Below are positions 9,336 through 17,669 of a DNA stretch of 64,000 bases, piece after piece. This stretch comes from SZUA-36 sp963753105. Its GTDB lineage: Bacteria; Pseudomonadota; Gammaproteobacteria; Xanthomonadales; SZUA-36. The translations under genes and the position numbers were made by a program. The DNA lies in the NCBI GenBank assembly GCA_963753105.1, contig CAVWBD010000001.1:1-64000 (forward strand). The letters run 5' to 3'. The notes beneath the pieces are model-generated. The model was not told the origin of the DNA. It saw nothing but the letters and a program-made list of their open reading frames with translations, and ran no database searches. How positions within the stretch are numbered: the stretch's first letter is position 1; every line of letters begins with the position of its first letter.

Positions 9336-9888
9336 TAGACGTCATTGGTTCCTGGCGGCGGTGGGTGGCACCGCCGCCATCTTCCTCGCCGACGCCGTGT
9401 GGATACCCGCCAAGGCGGAACTCGCCCAGCATTTGCTGGACCGGGCCTGGCTGCGGACGCTGGAAGGCGATGCCGATGCCAAACCCTGGCCCTGGGCCGA
9501 TACCAGGGCCGTGGCTGTACTCGAAGTACCACGGCTCGGAATCAGGGAAGTCGTGCTGGAAGGAAGCTCGGGCCGTAACCTGGCCTTCGGTCCCACGCTG
9601 GTCAATACCACCGCCGTGGAACATTCTGCCGACCGGGTCCTGAGTGGTCACCGCGACACGCATTTCAGTTTTCTGAAAGATCTGGAACAAGGCGACCTGT
9701 TGCGCTTGCGCACCTCGGTGGGTATCCAGGATTATCGCGTCACGTGGCAGGAGACCATCGATAGCACGGAAGAGCAACTGGTCATCGATGACAGTGTGGT
9801 CAGGCTGACGTTGCTGACCTGCTACCCCTTTGGCAGTCCCACCGCGGGTGGTCCGCTAAGGCGCGTTGTGACGGCGTTGCCTGAGTAA
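9313..9888 (+). CDS. Class GN sortase
   Basis: This 191-residue transpeptidase has an N-terminal membrane anchor (about residues 10-28) and the sortase catalytic triad: His in LSGHRDTHFSF near residue 112, Cys in LLTCYPF near 168, and Arg in GGPLRRVV near 180. Class GN sortases are a Gram-negative family, each with a single dedicated target; here the VIT-vWA protein immediately upstream is that target. The start is a GTG at 9313 with no good ribosome binding site, and it lies inside repeat element copy B. Translation may therefore depend on coupling to the upstream gene or on opening of that structure. Confidence 0.92.
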   Translation: MTGVISGFRRHWFLAAVGGTAAIFLADAVWIPAKAELAQHLLDRAWLRTLEGDADAKPWPWADTRAVAVLEVPRLGIREVVLEGSSGRNLAFGPTLVNTTAVEHSADRVLSGHRDTHFSFLKDLEQGDLLRLRTSVGIQDYRVTWQETIDSTEEQLVIDDSVVRLTLLTCYPFGSPTAGGPLRRVVTALPE

Positions 9889-10189
9889 CCTCGCTGCTTC
9901 GACCCTATCCATCTGTAGTACCTCGACGGGTCGGATTTCGTGACCGCCATCCAGCCCAAAAGCAGCCAATTATTTAACCGGTACTCAATCAAACAAAAGG
10001 GCTACAATCGGCCAGGAGCGGCCCTTGAACCTTCATCTTCAAACCAGATATCCGGCGGCACAGGATCTCGCACGTCTTGGCATCGGTCTCCCTGCCTAAT
10101 CCCAGGAAGACTCTATGCTGCAGTGCAACTTCAATTTAAACGATCAGCAATCTCCGCGTCTGAAAGAAAGTGCTGACCATTTCTGTCGG
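9889..10189. other. Intergenic stretch, no gene seen
   Basis: I see no credible coding frame here. It contains a Cys-rich short frame on the plus strand (9940-10176) without homology I recognise or a ribosome binding site, and a small GC palindrome near 10008-10022 (GGCCAGGAGCGGCC). A related form (GGCCAGGAGTGGCC) appears near 13740. Confidence 0.5.
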
Positions 10190-10580
10190 TTTACTCTGTC
10201 CCTTTACTCTGACCCTATTTATTACGACTATATTCCCACCTTCGCCAGCATGTCCATGATCTCGCGCAAAAAGCGCTCCGCCACTGGGTACTCTGCGCGG
10301 AAGCGCGCCTGCAAATCCAGTGCGCCTTCCTGGAAGGTGTCGAAGTCCATGCCCGCGTCCTCGGTGTCGAGCAGGCGTTCGATATCGCGGTCAAGTTTGA
10401 TGACCATTTTACGCGTGGCGGGGTCAAGGTGCTCGGTGTTGTCGAGAATTTCGTTGAGCTGCCTCAGCAGCGTCTTCAGTTCCTGTTCGGGCATGGCGTG
10501 TAAGGACTCCGGGCAATAATCGTCAGCCCCCATGATACCAAGTGTTGAACAACAGGGTCAGAGTAAAGGGACAGAGTAAA
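10190..10580. repeat. Perfect 27-bp inverted repeats flanking a small gene
   Basis: Positions 10190-10216 and 10554-10580 are perfect inverted complements over 27 bp. The arms contain the two half-motifs TTTACTCTGTCC and CTTTACTCTGACCC. They bracket the DUF4404 gene at 10228-10533 and almost nothing else. The same core, CTTTACTCTGAC, recurs at 25046-25057 and 29417-29428. Such GGGTCAGAGTAAAG-type sequences behave like REP palindromes in gammaproteobacteria. That the arms mobilised this small gene is inference; no transposase lies between them. Confidence 0.8.
10228..10533 (-). CDS. DUF4404 family protein
   Basis: This 101-residue acidic protein, probably cytoplasmic and largely helical, matches my recollection of the DUF4404 family in its N-terminal pattern MPEQELKTLLRQLNEILDN and the following LDPATRKMVIKLDRDIERLL. 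The function is unknown. Translation could begin at residue 1 or at Met14 (MPEQELK), which looks more like the family start. The gene stands alone, enclosed by perfect 27-bp inverted repeats and followed by an IS element, so its surroundings are accessory even though DUF4404 genes are usually chromosomal in gammaproteobacteria. Confidence 0.7.
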   Translation of the reverse strand: MGADDYCPESLHAMPEQELKTLLRQLNEILDNTEHLDPATRKMVIKLDRDIERLLDTEDAGMDFDTFQEGALDLQARFRAEYPVAERFLREIMDMLAKVGI

Positions 10581-10751
10581 TAGGCAGCATGCGTTAAATT
10601 GCGGAGCCGTTGCACCTGTTCTCTGAATGATTCTGTACCCAATACGAGTCCGCTGTTGGCCGAGAGCTGAAGCTGGTGCTTACACTGTTAAAGCTCTGCT
10701 TTCTGGCTGAAAGCAGTCATCCATTCCACGTGGATATGTGTGGCTACTAAC

Positions 10752-12424
10752 GGCCGAGGCTGTGTGATAACTCGATACTTGTCTTCAGTTACCTGCTCAG
10801 CCCGCATCAGATGCCCTGTAACTGGATTTGATACGGGGTTGTTTTGGTTGGGATGATCTGGCCGGAGGATTATTTCGGCACTCAGAAGCAACTGAGCCTG
10901 CCCATATTTGCATTATTTAGTGGGTAAAAAGGGCTCCCTATGCCCCTATCGCCTCGATGAGCGATTTTGTGCCAATGATGTTCATCATTCGCTTCATGTT
11001 GTACGCCAGCACGTGCAGGCTCATCTCGGTACTCACCCGATCTAACGTTTTGGTCAGGAAGTGAGTCGATCCCATCCAGGCTTTCAAGGTACCGAACGGG
11101 TGCTCTACAGTCGCCCGGCGGATGCGCATCATATCCGGATTGCGATCCAGACGAGCCTGGGCTTTTTCCAGAACCGTCTCGTACTCCCAGCGCGTCACAC
11201 GTCGCTCTTTGCCTGAAGTACATGCTGCTTTCATTGGGCACTGCCGGCAGACAGTGCTCCAGTAGCGGTGCAGAGTTTTACCTTTCTCCTGCGTAGTCAT
11301 GCGGTGTACCAGACGCTGGCCAGCCGGGCATTCATACTCGTCATCATCAGCGATATAGCGGAACGCGTCCCGACCGAACTGGCCTTTGGCCTGGTTGCCG
11401 GATGTCTGTGGTTTAGGCAGATAAGTCGTAATGTTGGCTTCCTCACAGTCCCGCAGTTCCTCACTGCGGTAGTAACCCCGGTCGGCAACCGCTGTCAGTG
11501 ATTCGGCAGCTATAGCTGCCTTGGCCTGTTTGGCCATATTGGCCAGTTGCCTTCGGTCGCTACCCTGGTTGGTCACCTCGTGGGCCACGATCAGGTGGTG
11601 CTTTGTATCCACAGCCGTCTGTACGTTGTAACCCACGACACCGGCACCCCGGCTCTTCATCGAGCGGGCATCGGGATCGGTCAGTGAGATCTGTTGGCCC
11701 GGTGCTTTAAGCATCCGGGCTTCGACTTTTTTTAAGCGCGCCATCTCCTTCTTCAGTGATGCGACCTTGTCTTCCAGACTCCGCGTCTTATCCTCATCAG
11801 GTTCCTGCCGGTCGGCTTCCGCCAGTTGCTGCAGGTAATGTTCGATCGTCGCGTCCGCTTCGGCGATACGGCGCTTCATCTTGGCCCGGGTGAAGTTGCG
11901 GTCACGGTTGTTGACCGCCTTGAACTTGCTGCCGTCAATGGCCACGAAGGCGTTGGTGAACAGGTTGAGATTACGACACAAGATGACGAACTGACGACAG
12001 ACCAGGCGAATGGGCACGCCATTGTCCTTACGAAAGTCTGCGATGGTCTTGAAGTCCGGTGCCAAACGACCTGTTAACCACATCAGCTCTACATTACGCT
12101 GGGCTTCGCGCTCCAGTCGGCGACTCGAATGCACCCGGTTGAGATAACCGTAAACAAACAGCTTGAGCATGGTGGTCGGGTGATAGGCCGGACGGCCCGT
12201 TTCGTTCGGTTGGGTCCTGAACCCCATGCCGGACAGATCCAGCTCATCAATGAAGACATCGATCACGCGTACGGCGCTGTCCTCAGCGACATAATCATCT
12301 AAACGTTCGGGAAATAAGGTGGCCTGAAAGCGATCCTCGCCCTGGATAAATCCACTCATCCTGTGAGTCCTTCAGCGGGTGAGTATGATTATATCGTGGA
12401 TGGAGTTTTCACACAGCCTCGGCC
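10752..12424 (-). mobile_element. IS1182-family insertion sequence, apparently complete
   Basis: Terminal inverted repeats of 22 bp with one mismatch lie at 10752-10773 and 12403-12424 (outermost bases GGCCGAGGCTGTGTGA on each strand). They bound a single full-length transposase gene. The element is about 1.67 kb, a usual size for the family. I see no obvious target duplication: the flanks read TAAC on the left and AGAA on the right, so either the ends were lost or the duplication is not retained. Confidence 0.85.
10938..12359 (-). CDS. IS1182-family transposase
   Basis: This 473-residue DDE transposase has the IS1182 N-terminal domain (VAEDSAVRVIDVFIDELDL, then GRPAYHPTTMLKLFVYGYLN) and the three acidic residues expected in the catalytic core: Asp in AIDGSKFKAVN, Asp in AVADRGYYRSEEL, and Glu in ATVEHPFGTLKAWMG. 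A Cys-containing insertion (CRQCPMKAACTSGK) precedes the last motif, as is typical. The frame is uninterrupted, which in this frameshift-rich window suggests a recent and possibly active copy. A coiled-coil stretch (EDKVASLKKEMARLKKVEAR) lies near residue 200. Confidence 0.93.
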   Translation of the reverse strand: MSGFIQGEDRFQATLFPERLDDYVAEDSAVRVIDVFIDELDLSGMGFRTQPNETGRPAYHPTTMLKLFVYGYLNRVHSSRRLEREAQRNVELMWLTGRLAPDFKTIADFRKDNGVPIRLVCRQFVILCRNLNLFTNAFVAIDGSKFKAVNNRDRNFTRAKMKRRIAEADATIEHYLQQLAEADRQEPDEDKTRSLEDKVASLKKEMARLKKVEARMLKAPGQQISLTDPDARSMKSRGAGVVGYNVQTAVDTKHHLIVAHEVTNQGSDRRQLANMAKQAKAAIAAESLTAVADRGYYRSEELRDCEEANITTYLPKPQTSGNQAKGQFGRDAFRYIADDDEYECPAGQRLVHRMTTQEKGKTLHRYWSTVCRQCPMKAACTSGKERRVTRWEYETVLEKAQARLDRNPDMMRIRRATVEHPFGTLKAWMGSTHFLTKTLDRVSTEMSLHVLAYNMKRMMNIIGTKSLIEAIGA

Positions 12425-12622
12425 AGAAGCAGACACTTGAGTCAAATCAACATTAATCCGTGATTGGTCATTATTTCTTTTGGCCACAGGTGAAGGGAGT
12501 TCTTGTTAAGGTGAGAGGAACTGATTCTTACCCCACTTTAAACTACAATTACCCATTAAAGTTAAGCAAAGGAACACCCTTCCTAACGACAAGGATGGGG
12601 ATGGGAAAAGGAGTCCATTCGC

Positions 12623-13513
12623 ATGAATCGTTTACTTATCTTGTTCTTCCTGCTTTTCACCGCAAGTACATCGGTAGTAGCCCAAGACGGTCCTAATGTT
12701 CCCTGTGTGAGTTGTGACAACTTGATCCAAGCGCCTTATCCCGAAACCGGTGCATGGTACAACCCCGACCAACCCGGCACAGGAATCAACCTGGAAATTC
12801 AGAACGGGTTCCTGGTCGGGTACTACTACGGATACACTGTTGACGGCTTCCCCGAGTGGTACATCATTCGGGGCCCCCTGGTCCGCTCGGAAGAGGAGGG
12901 TATACAGTGGGTGCTCGAAAGGTACATGAAGTACTACCAGGATGGAGCATGCATTGGTTGTGAGTACCAGCCGCCGACAGAGCCTGTTAACGGGCCGGCC
13001 ATCAAGTTGGAGTTCCTGCAGCGCAATTACCTGCGCCTGACCATCGGTGAAAACCCCGCCCAGTTTTATGTTCCCATTATTTACGGTTCGGGGGGCATGA
13101 AATATTTTGAGGATCAAACGCCATATGTAATTCCAACATTCAAAGGCAGTACACCTGGTAGTGAATATGCCACGCACTTCCTGTTTATTGAGAAACCCAA
13201 TACCGATCCACCATCGCCCTGGCTTTGGGAAAGCAAGATCCGTCCCATAGGCGAAGGCATGGTTCCTTCAGGTGGGATAGACGAAGGCAATTTGATTTAT
13301 CCGACATGGTCTCCACAAGGCCCTCCAGGCCCGGATGTCATTGCTCATTTGATTGTGTGTAAATTGGACGAGTCATCAAATCAGCCAGGTTGTAAATGGG
13401 TTCTGGGGCCGAGAGAATATGTGATACCTATCGGCAACATAAGTGATAGTCGGATTTTCGGTGAAGCTGAAGATGGCTGGACAATTGAGGGTTATCGAAT
13501 TGGTTATGACTAG
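12623..13513 (+). CDS. Secreted protein of unknown function
   Basis: This 296-residue protein has a signal peptide (about 1-20, TASTSVVAQ) and no family I recognise with certainty. Mature residues 45-85 read GAWYNPDQPGTGINLEIQNG followed by FLVGYYYGYTVDGFPEWY. That resembles a short module (GxWYxP..GxGx..Q.G..xGxxYxYxxxGxPxWY) seen in many proteobacterial secreted proteins of unknown role. There are Cys pairs (CVSCD near residue 28, CIGCE near 112) that could form disulfides or bind metal. Base composition is lower in GC than the core genes, and it follows the IS element, so acquisition is plausible. AAAAGGAG lies 8-15 bp before the ATG. Confidence 0.72.
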   Translation: MNRLLILFFLLFTASTSVVAQDGPNVPCVSCDNLIQAPYPETGAWYNPDQPGTGINLEIQNGFLVGYYYGYTVDGFPEWYIIRGPLVRSEEEGIQWVLERYMKYYQDGACIGCEYQPPTEPVNGPAIKLEFLQRNYLRLTIGENPAQFYVPIIYGSGGMKYFEDQTPYVIPTFKGSTPGSEYATHFLFIEKPNTDPPSPWLWESKIRPIGEGMVPSGGIDEGNLIYPTWSPQGPPGPDVIAHLIVCKLDESSNQPGCKWVLGPREYVIPIGNISDSRIFGEAEDGWTIEGYRIGYD

Positions 13514-14003
13514 GGATCGTAGATCAGTGACCAAACAAATCAGGCGGAATAACAATTCACCAACCACGGACACCAGCGATTTGAGTATGGATCAATTCGG
13601 GCGTTAAGCCAGAAGTTCTGCTACTGGCCGTCTACTGCTACAAGCAACGTTCAATTTTACTGCCTTTCAGTAACTGCTATGCAGTTCCAAGCAGTCGCTC
13701 AAACGGCATCATTCTGTAATACCTGACCAGCAACAACCGGCCAGGAGTGGCCAGATACCAACCTGATGGGACTATTTTCTTGATCCGTGTTTACTAAAGA
13801 GAGAGCATAGGCAGTAAGGCACTCAAAACGTGAGAGAACTTGGCTCCGTTTTGCACTAAAACGCGGGATTAACAGGAACGAATCCCCGTTTGCACATGAC
13901 CATATAAGGCGCTATGTTGTTGATATTGTTGAAACCACGGGCGCGAATCGGTCAGAAATTGACCAATTTTGCGTTTTATATGACTTTTTGAACACAAATG
14001 TAG
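13514..14003. other. Intergenic stretch before the cassette
   Basis: No gene is supported here. There is a small hairpin near 13950-13964 (GGTCA with TGACC) and a GGCCAGGAGTGGCC palindrome near 13740. The stretch ends in TAGTTATGT at 14001-14009, whose GTTATGT equals the 3' recombination core of the attC site at 14481-14487. It may therefore mark the left boundary of a gene cassette. Confidence 0.5.
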
Positions 14004-14031
14004 TTATGTTTACAATGCCACCTGGAAACCT

Positions 14032-14425
14032 CATGCGCATCCCCTTCTTAGCTCTAGTAGTTACTGTGTGCTGCGTTCAAGTGAGTGCTGACACACCGGT
14101 CAATCCCGATGATTTCATCAAAACAGACACCGAAAACAGCTCCCGTTTCTGGGTCGCAGACAGTGACATGGTCAACATTCAATTTACGTCTAATGAAACT
14201 AAGGCGATATTGGCTGGTGGGGGCAGGACAGCGGGGACGTTCTGGATCGACTCAAAAGGGAAAGTCACTAAAGTAAATATTGAGAAATCTGAGCCACCTG
14301 GCGTATTTGACAAGGCCACTATTCGAAATTTCAAAGGGCGCACTTATACGCCCACCTCAGAGAACAGTCAAAGACGGCCCGCAGAGGTGAGTTTTGAGCT
14401 CGAATTTAATGTGACCGTTAAATGA
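14032..14425 (+). CDS. Small periplasmic protein with TonB C-terminal-like domain
   Basis: I start this gene at the ATG at 14032 because it begins a signal peptide (MRIPFLALVVTVCCVQVSA); an ATG at 13988 is in frame but would bury it. The mature part is about 110 residues. Its second half (GTFWIDSKGKVTKVNIEKSE, then PPGVFDKATIRNFKGRTYTP) follows the pattern of the TonB C-terminal beta-alpha-beta fold. It lacks the usual transmembrane anchor and proline-rich spacer, so it is unlikely to be an energy transducer. Its stop codon is 1 bp before an attC site, as expected for an integron gene cassette. Confidence 0.7.
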
Positions 14426-14426
14426 A

Positions 14427-14487
14427 ACATAACAAGGCATTAAACGAGGATGCGGCAAAGCCGCACCGGTTAATTTAGACGTTATGT
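14427..14487 (+). other. attC-like recombination site (integron cassette)
   Basis: A 61-bp imperfect hairpin has the layout of attC. The outer boxes ACATAAC (14427-14433) and GTTATGT (14481-14487) are exact inverted complements. Inside are TTAAAC...GAGG and CCGGTTAA as second boxes, with unpaired bases, and a central stem GCGGC-AAA-GCCGC. The upstream gene ends 1 bp before it and another frame begins shortly after. No integron integrase gene is in the window, so this would be a solitary attC or part of an integrase-less cassette cluster. Confidence 0.72.
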
Positions 14488-14524
14488 CTCTAGTCTGACT
14501 TAGGTGCAAAATTCCTAATAGTTT

Positions 14525-15430
14525 ATGGCCACACTCAAAGAATATTTCGAAACAGACTTCAGCCGTTGCGTAAGAGTTCAGGTTAGATTCGAGGTTGAGG
14601 GCAGCGCGCAAGAAGCCTGGCTTTACTATGACTTCAGCGGTTTCATGGCCTTTTTCTCAATCTATATTGAAGGTGACTCTCTCACTCTAGATTTTTTTAA
14701 AAACCTATTGAGCCACATAAAATATGGAAAAACACAGGTTCATCTCGGCGGAAATGTAACATTACCCGCCGCAAAAAGTTTTCCAGGATCACTTCAATTT
14801 CGAAATGAAAATCCATTTGAAATACTTGCACAATTTTGGGGAGAACCAGATTGGGTTTCTTCGCAGTCATCCAAGCCTCAAGAAGGCTTTACATTTACTC
14901 AGAAACGGATTTTACAGACGACGAAATTCTCGAATTGAAAGACCATGCAAAGAATGTTGGGCACGATTTGCAATTCAGATCGCAGAAGTATGTGGAAAGG
15001 AGGTCTCAAATAGAAAAGCCACTCGCGTTTATCAGTCATGACTCTAGAGATAAAGCCGAAGTTGCACGTAAGATCGCAGTCGGGCTTCAGAAAATGTTGT
15101 GCCCTGTTTGGTTTGATGAGTACTCGTTGAAAATTGGCGACAATCTCAGGACCAGCATCGAGAAAGGCCTCAAGGAGTGTAAGAAATGCATATTGGTGTT
15201 AAGTCCAAGCTTACATTTCCAATAATGGATGGACAAACAAGGAATTTGATTCGATATTCTCTAGAGAAATTCTCGAAGAGAAAGAACTAATATTGCCGGT
15301 CTGGTACAAAGTGTCTAAGCAAGAGGTTTACGACTACTCTCCGAGCCTTTCGAATGTCAGGGCTGCAGTATGGGAAGACTTAGGAGAAGCTGAAGTTTGC
15401 AGGCAGCTAAATATTGCAATTAATCAGTAA
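14525..15430 (+). pseudogene. TIR-domain protein, two frameshifts
   Basis: Three overlapping frames add up to one protein of about 300 residues. The first (from ATG 14525) is an uncharacterised N-terminal domain of about 110 residues. A shift at about 14850-14920 leads into the TIR domain: AFISHDSRDKAEVARKIAVG, then VWFDEYSLKIGDNLRTSIEKG with the Glu expected near the NADase site, and KKCILVLSPS. A second shift near 15210 restores NGWTNKEFDSIF and LILPVWYKV up to the stop at 15428. TIR proteins with such N-terminal domains are commonly NAD-degrading immune effectors. Position right after an attC site suggests a cassette-borne defence gene, inactive unless the shifts are sequence errors. Confidence 0.8.
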
Positions 15431-15840
15431 GAATAAACGAGACATATCAATTAGTTCAATCAAGGAATCGGCTTACGCCGAGCCCATTAACAAGGGCGTT
15501 AATCATCCGCTGCTGGCCGTTAGCCGTCTTTGGGGTTGTTGAAAATTGTTCAGTTTCTATGACTGCTCTAAGCCAAGTAGCGGTCGTTCACTCCACGCGA
15601 ATGCTAAGGGCAACAAACGGCCTATTCTGTTGAAAAATACCTTTTCTACAGTTTTTGGACGTTTCCGCGGAAACGTGTATCCATAAAACCAATGGCTTAT
15701 ATTCGCTCAACTTGCAGAAATTGATCAAATTTACGAAAGAACCCAGCTTTTGAACAGAACAGGCCAGAAACAGACCATTGTAGCGAGTGGTTTACGACTC
15801 TATCAGCGAAGACTTGACAAGATACGGGAGACTGTCGGCC
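15431..15840. other. Intergenic stretch with palindromes
   Basis: No coding region is supported. A hairpin at about 15467-15480 (TCGGC-TTAC-GCCGA) followed by ATTAACAAGGGCGTTAAT might be a decayed attC-like end for the TIR cassette, but I cannot find its left box. An 18-bp perfect palindrome ACGTTTCCGCGGAAACGT lies at 15659-15676 with no obvious gene to regulate. Confidence 0.45.
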
Positions 15841-15887
15841 CCAAAAAAAAGGCCAGCCTCATTCTCATGTGAACGAAGCTGACCTGT
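15841..15887 (-). terminator. Rho-independent terminator
   Basis: Read on the minus strand, AGGTCAGCTTCGTTC pairs with GAATGAGGCTGGCCT and is followed by eight T residues (complement of 15842-15849). It lies about 60 bp beyond the stop of the secreted duplicated-domain gene and would end its transcript. Confidence 0.8.
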
Positions 15888-15943
15888 TGAAACCGGCTGA
15901 TTGCGTTTCACGGCAAGCAACCGCCGCTCAAGCCTGGACTTTA

Positions 15944-16702
15944 CTATTTACCGGTTGACTCGAGCTGGATGTCCCACATGTAGTCAACATGCGATCCACA
16001 GATGGCATTGAATTCCTCGCCAGCTTTGAAACCATCTGCGTACATCTCGTCAATCAACTGGGCGCGTGCGTCGAGCAGGGTTTTGAAGTCGGGAGCTGTC
16101 ATAGTCTGCAATCTACGGTATTCACCGCCTATCAGGTGCGATGACCAACCCCACGAAGTGAATTTACCATCGGCGACGTACTTGTCGAGAATTGGTGCGA
16201 AATCCTTTTTATAAATTTCGTCAGCACGTTCTTCTTTCGACTGGTCGCAAGTGTAATAAACAGAGAAGCCTGCCTTGCCACGGGTACCACCAGAGGATCC
16301 TGCTTCAACTTCCCAGACGTAATCATCGTGAGCATTGCAGATTTTACCAAAGTCGTCATTGCCCGATGGATTGGCGGCAACCATCCTTTTATTCATTTCC
16401 TTTTGGGCATCCAGCAATCCGTTGACACTGGAAGCCTGATAGTACTGGATACGTCGCCACTGGCCACCGGTATGATGGCCCAGCCAACCCCAATTGGAAA
16501 TCAGGCCGTCCTTGACCATGCCGTCAAAGACCGGCGCGCTCTCTTTCTTGAAGATCTCATCAACGCGGTCCTGTCCGGTTACGTCGCAGTAAAAATACGT
16601 GGCATAGGTGAAAGTCGAGGGTGTTGCTTCTTCCTGTGCCAATGCGGTGCTACCGACAGCCACAAGGCCTAGCAGGATTATTGATTCTTTCAGATAGTGC
16701 AT
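15944..16702 (-). CDS. Secreted protein with two homologous domains, unknown function
   Basis: This 252-residue protein carries a signal peptide (about 1-22, ending STALAQ). The mature protein is an internal duplication of a domain of about 100 residues. Repeat 1 has YFYCDVTGQDRVDEIFKKES, NWGWLGHHTGGQWRRIQYY and CNAHDDYVWEV. Repeat 2 has YYTCDQSKEERADEIYKKDF, SWGWSSHLIGGEYRRLQTM and CGSHVDYMWDI. Each repeat keeps two Cys, a GWxxHxxGGxxRR core and a final Asp-Tyr-x-Trp. The size and spacing suggest ferredoxin-like alpha-beta barrel halves, but that is inference and I do not recognise the family. It is monocistronic, with its own terminator. Confidence 0.78.
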   Translation of the reverse strand: MHYLKESIILLGLVAVGSTALAQEEATPSTFTYATYFYCDVTGQDRVDEIFKKESAPVFDGMVKDGLISNWGWLGHHTGGQWRRIQYYQASSVNGLLDAQKEMNKRMVAANPSGNDDFGKICNAHDDYVWEVEAGSSGGTRGKAGFSVYYTCDQSKEERADEIYKKDFAPILDKYVADGKFTSWGWSSHLIGGEYRRLQTMTAPDFKTLLDARAQLIDEMYADGFKAGEEFNAICGSHVDYMWDIQLESTGK

Positions 16703-16936
16703 ATTTGTTTTCCTAAGTCTGCGGAATGCAGAGTTTGCAGGTTCAAGTGTAGTAGATGAATCCGGTTCTTGCTGAGACCGGGAAATGTCCTTGGTTTTTC
16801 GGAAGCGCTTAGAATTTGGTGCTCTACATATTCTCTGAGCAATGAACGCACACTTTAAATGGTGGCTGTCCTCCCGATAAACCGCCGGGTTGGCTCATCG
16901 GATGGTCAAATCATGATCTCAAGCCGGCGGTGACTA

Positions 16937-17623
16937 CTAATTGCTTAGGAACTGGCCTCTTGGATGTTCTTCCGCATCTGCGGCGATGGTGGCGGCGTAA
17001 TCCGCGGTGCCGAAGATCGCCGAGCCGGATACGAAGGTATCCACGCCAGCGCTGGCCAGTTCACCGATGTTGTCAACCGTGACGCCACCGTCAATTTCCA
17101 GCCGGATATCACGCTCGCTGGCATCGATCATGGCCCGTACGTGCTCGATTTTTTCCATCACGTAAGGGATGAACTTCTGACCGCCAAAACCGGGATTGAC
17201 CGACATCAGCAGGATCATGTCGAGCTTGTCGATCGCCCAGTCCAGCACGTCCAGCGGCGTGGTCGGGTTCAGCACCAGGCCGGCTCTACAGCCCTGCTCC
17301 CTGATCAGGCTCAGGCTACGGTCCACGTGGATGCTGGCCTCGGGGTGAAAGGTGATGATGCTGGCGCCGGCCTTGGCAAATTCGATGATGAGGTCATCCA
17401 CCGGTTGCACCATCAGGTGCACGTCTATGGGCGCAGTGATGCCATAGTTTCGCAGGGCCTTGCAGACCATCGGGCCAATTGTCAGGTTGGGCACGAAGTG
17501 GTTATCCATCACGTCGAAATGGACCCAGTCGGCACCGGCGTCCAGCACAGCTTTTGTGTCCTCACCCAGGCGGGCGAAGTCGGCCGACAGTATCGAAGGT
17601 GAAATAACACTGCTCTGCTTCAT
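16937..17623 (-). CDS. rpe: Ribulose-phosphate 3-epimerase
   Basis: Rpe interconverts ribulose 5-phosphate and xylulose 5-phosphate in the pentose phosphate pathway. The 228-residue TIM barrel has the family motifs in order: SILSADFARLGED, WVHFDVMDNHFVPNLTIGP, IDVHLMV, ILLMSVNPGFGGQKFI, LEIDGGV and FVSGSAIFG, which supply the metal-binding His/Asp residues and the phosphate site. Length is normal and the frame intact. It is followed downstream by an imperfect inverted repeat (about 16880-16930, CCGCCGG with CCGGCGG) without a T-run. djlA is the next gene upstream, in the same direction. Confidence 0.96.
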   Translation of the reverse strand: MKQSSVISPSILSADFARLGEDTKAVLDAGADWVHFDVMDNHFVPNLTIGPMVCKALRNYGITAPIDVHLMVQPVDDLIIEFAKAGASIITFHPEASIHVDRSLSLIREQGCRAGLVLNPTTPLDVLDWAIDKLDMILLMSVNPGFGGQKFIPYVMEKIEHVRAMIDASERDIRLEIDGGVTVDNIGELASAGVDTFVSGSAIFGTADYAATIAADAEEHPRGQFLSN

Positions 17624-17669
17624 GGATATCTCCGGAGGGTACGGGCACGTATCGCCATTCTACCCGATT

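Noticed and set aside
12460..12696. Plus-strand frame of 78 codons just before the secreted protein gene
   Set aside because: It overlaps the real start and signal peptide and shows no family resemblance; the region looks like an upstream leader.
15448..15500. Second attC site at the end of the TIR cassette
   Set aside because: A hairpin and GGGCGTTAAT are present but no matching left box could be found.
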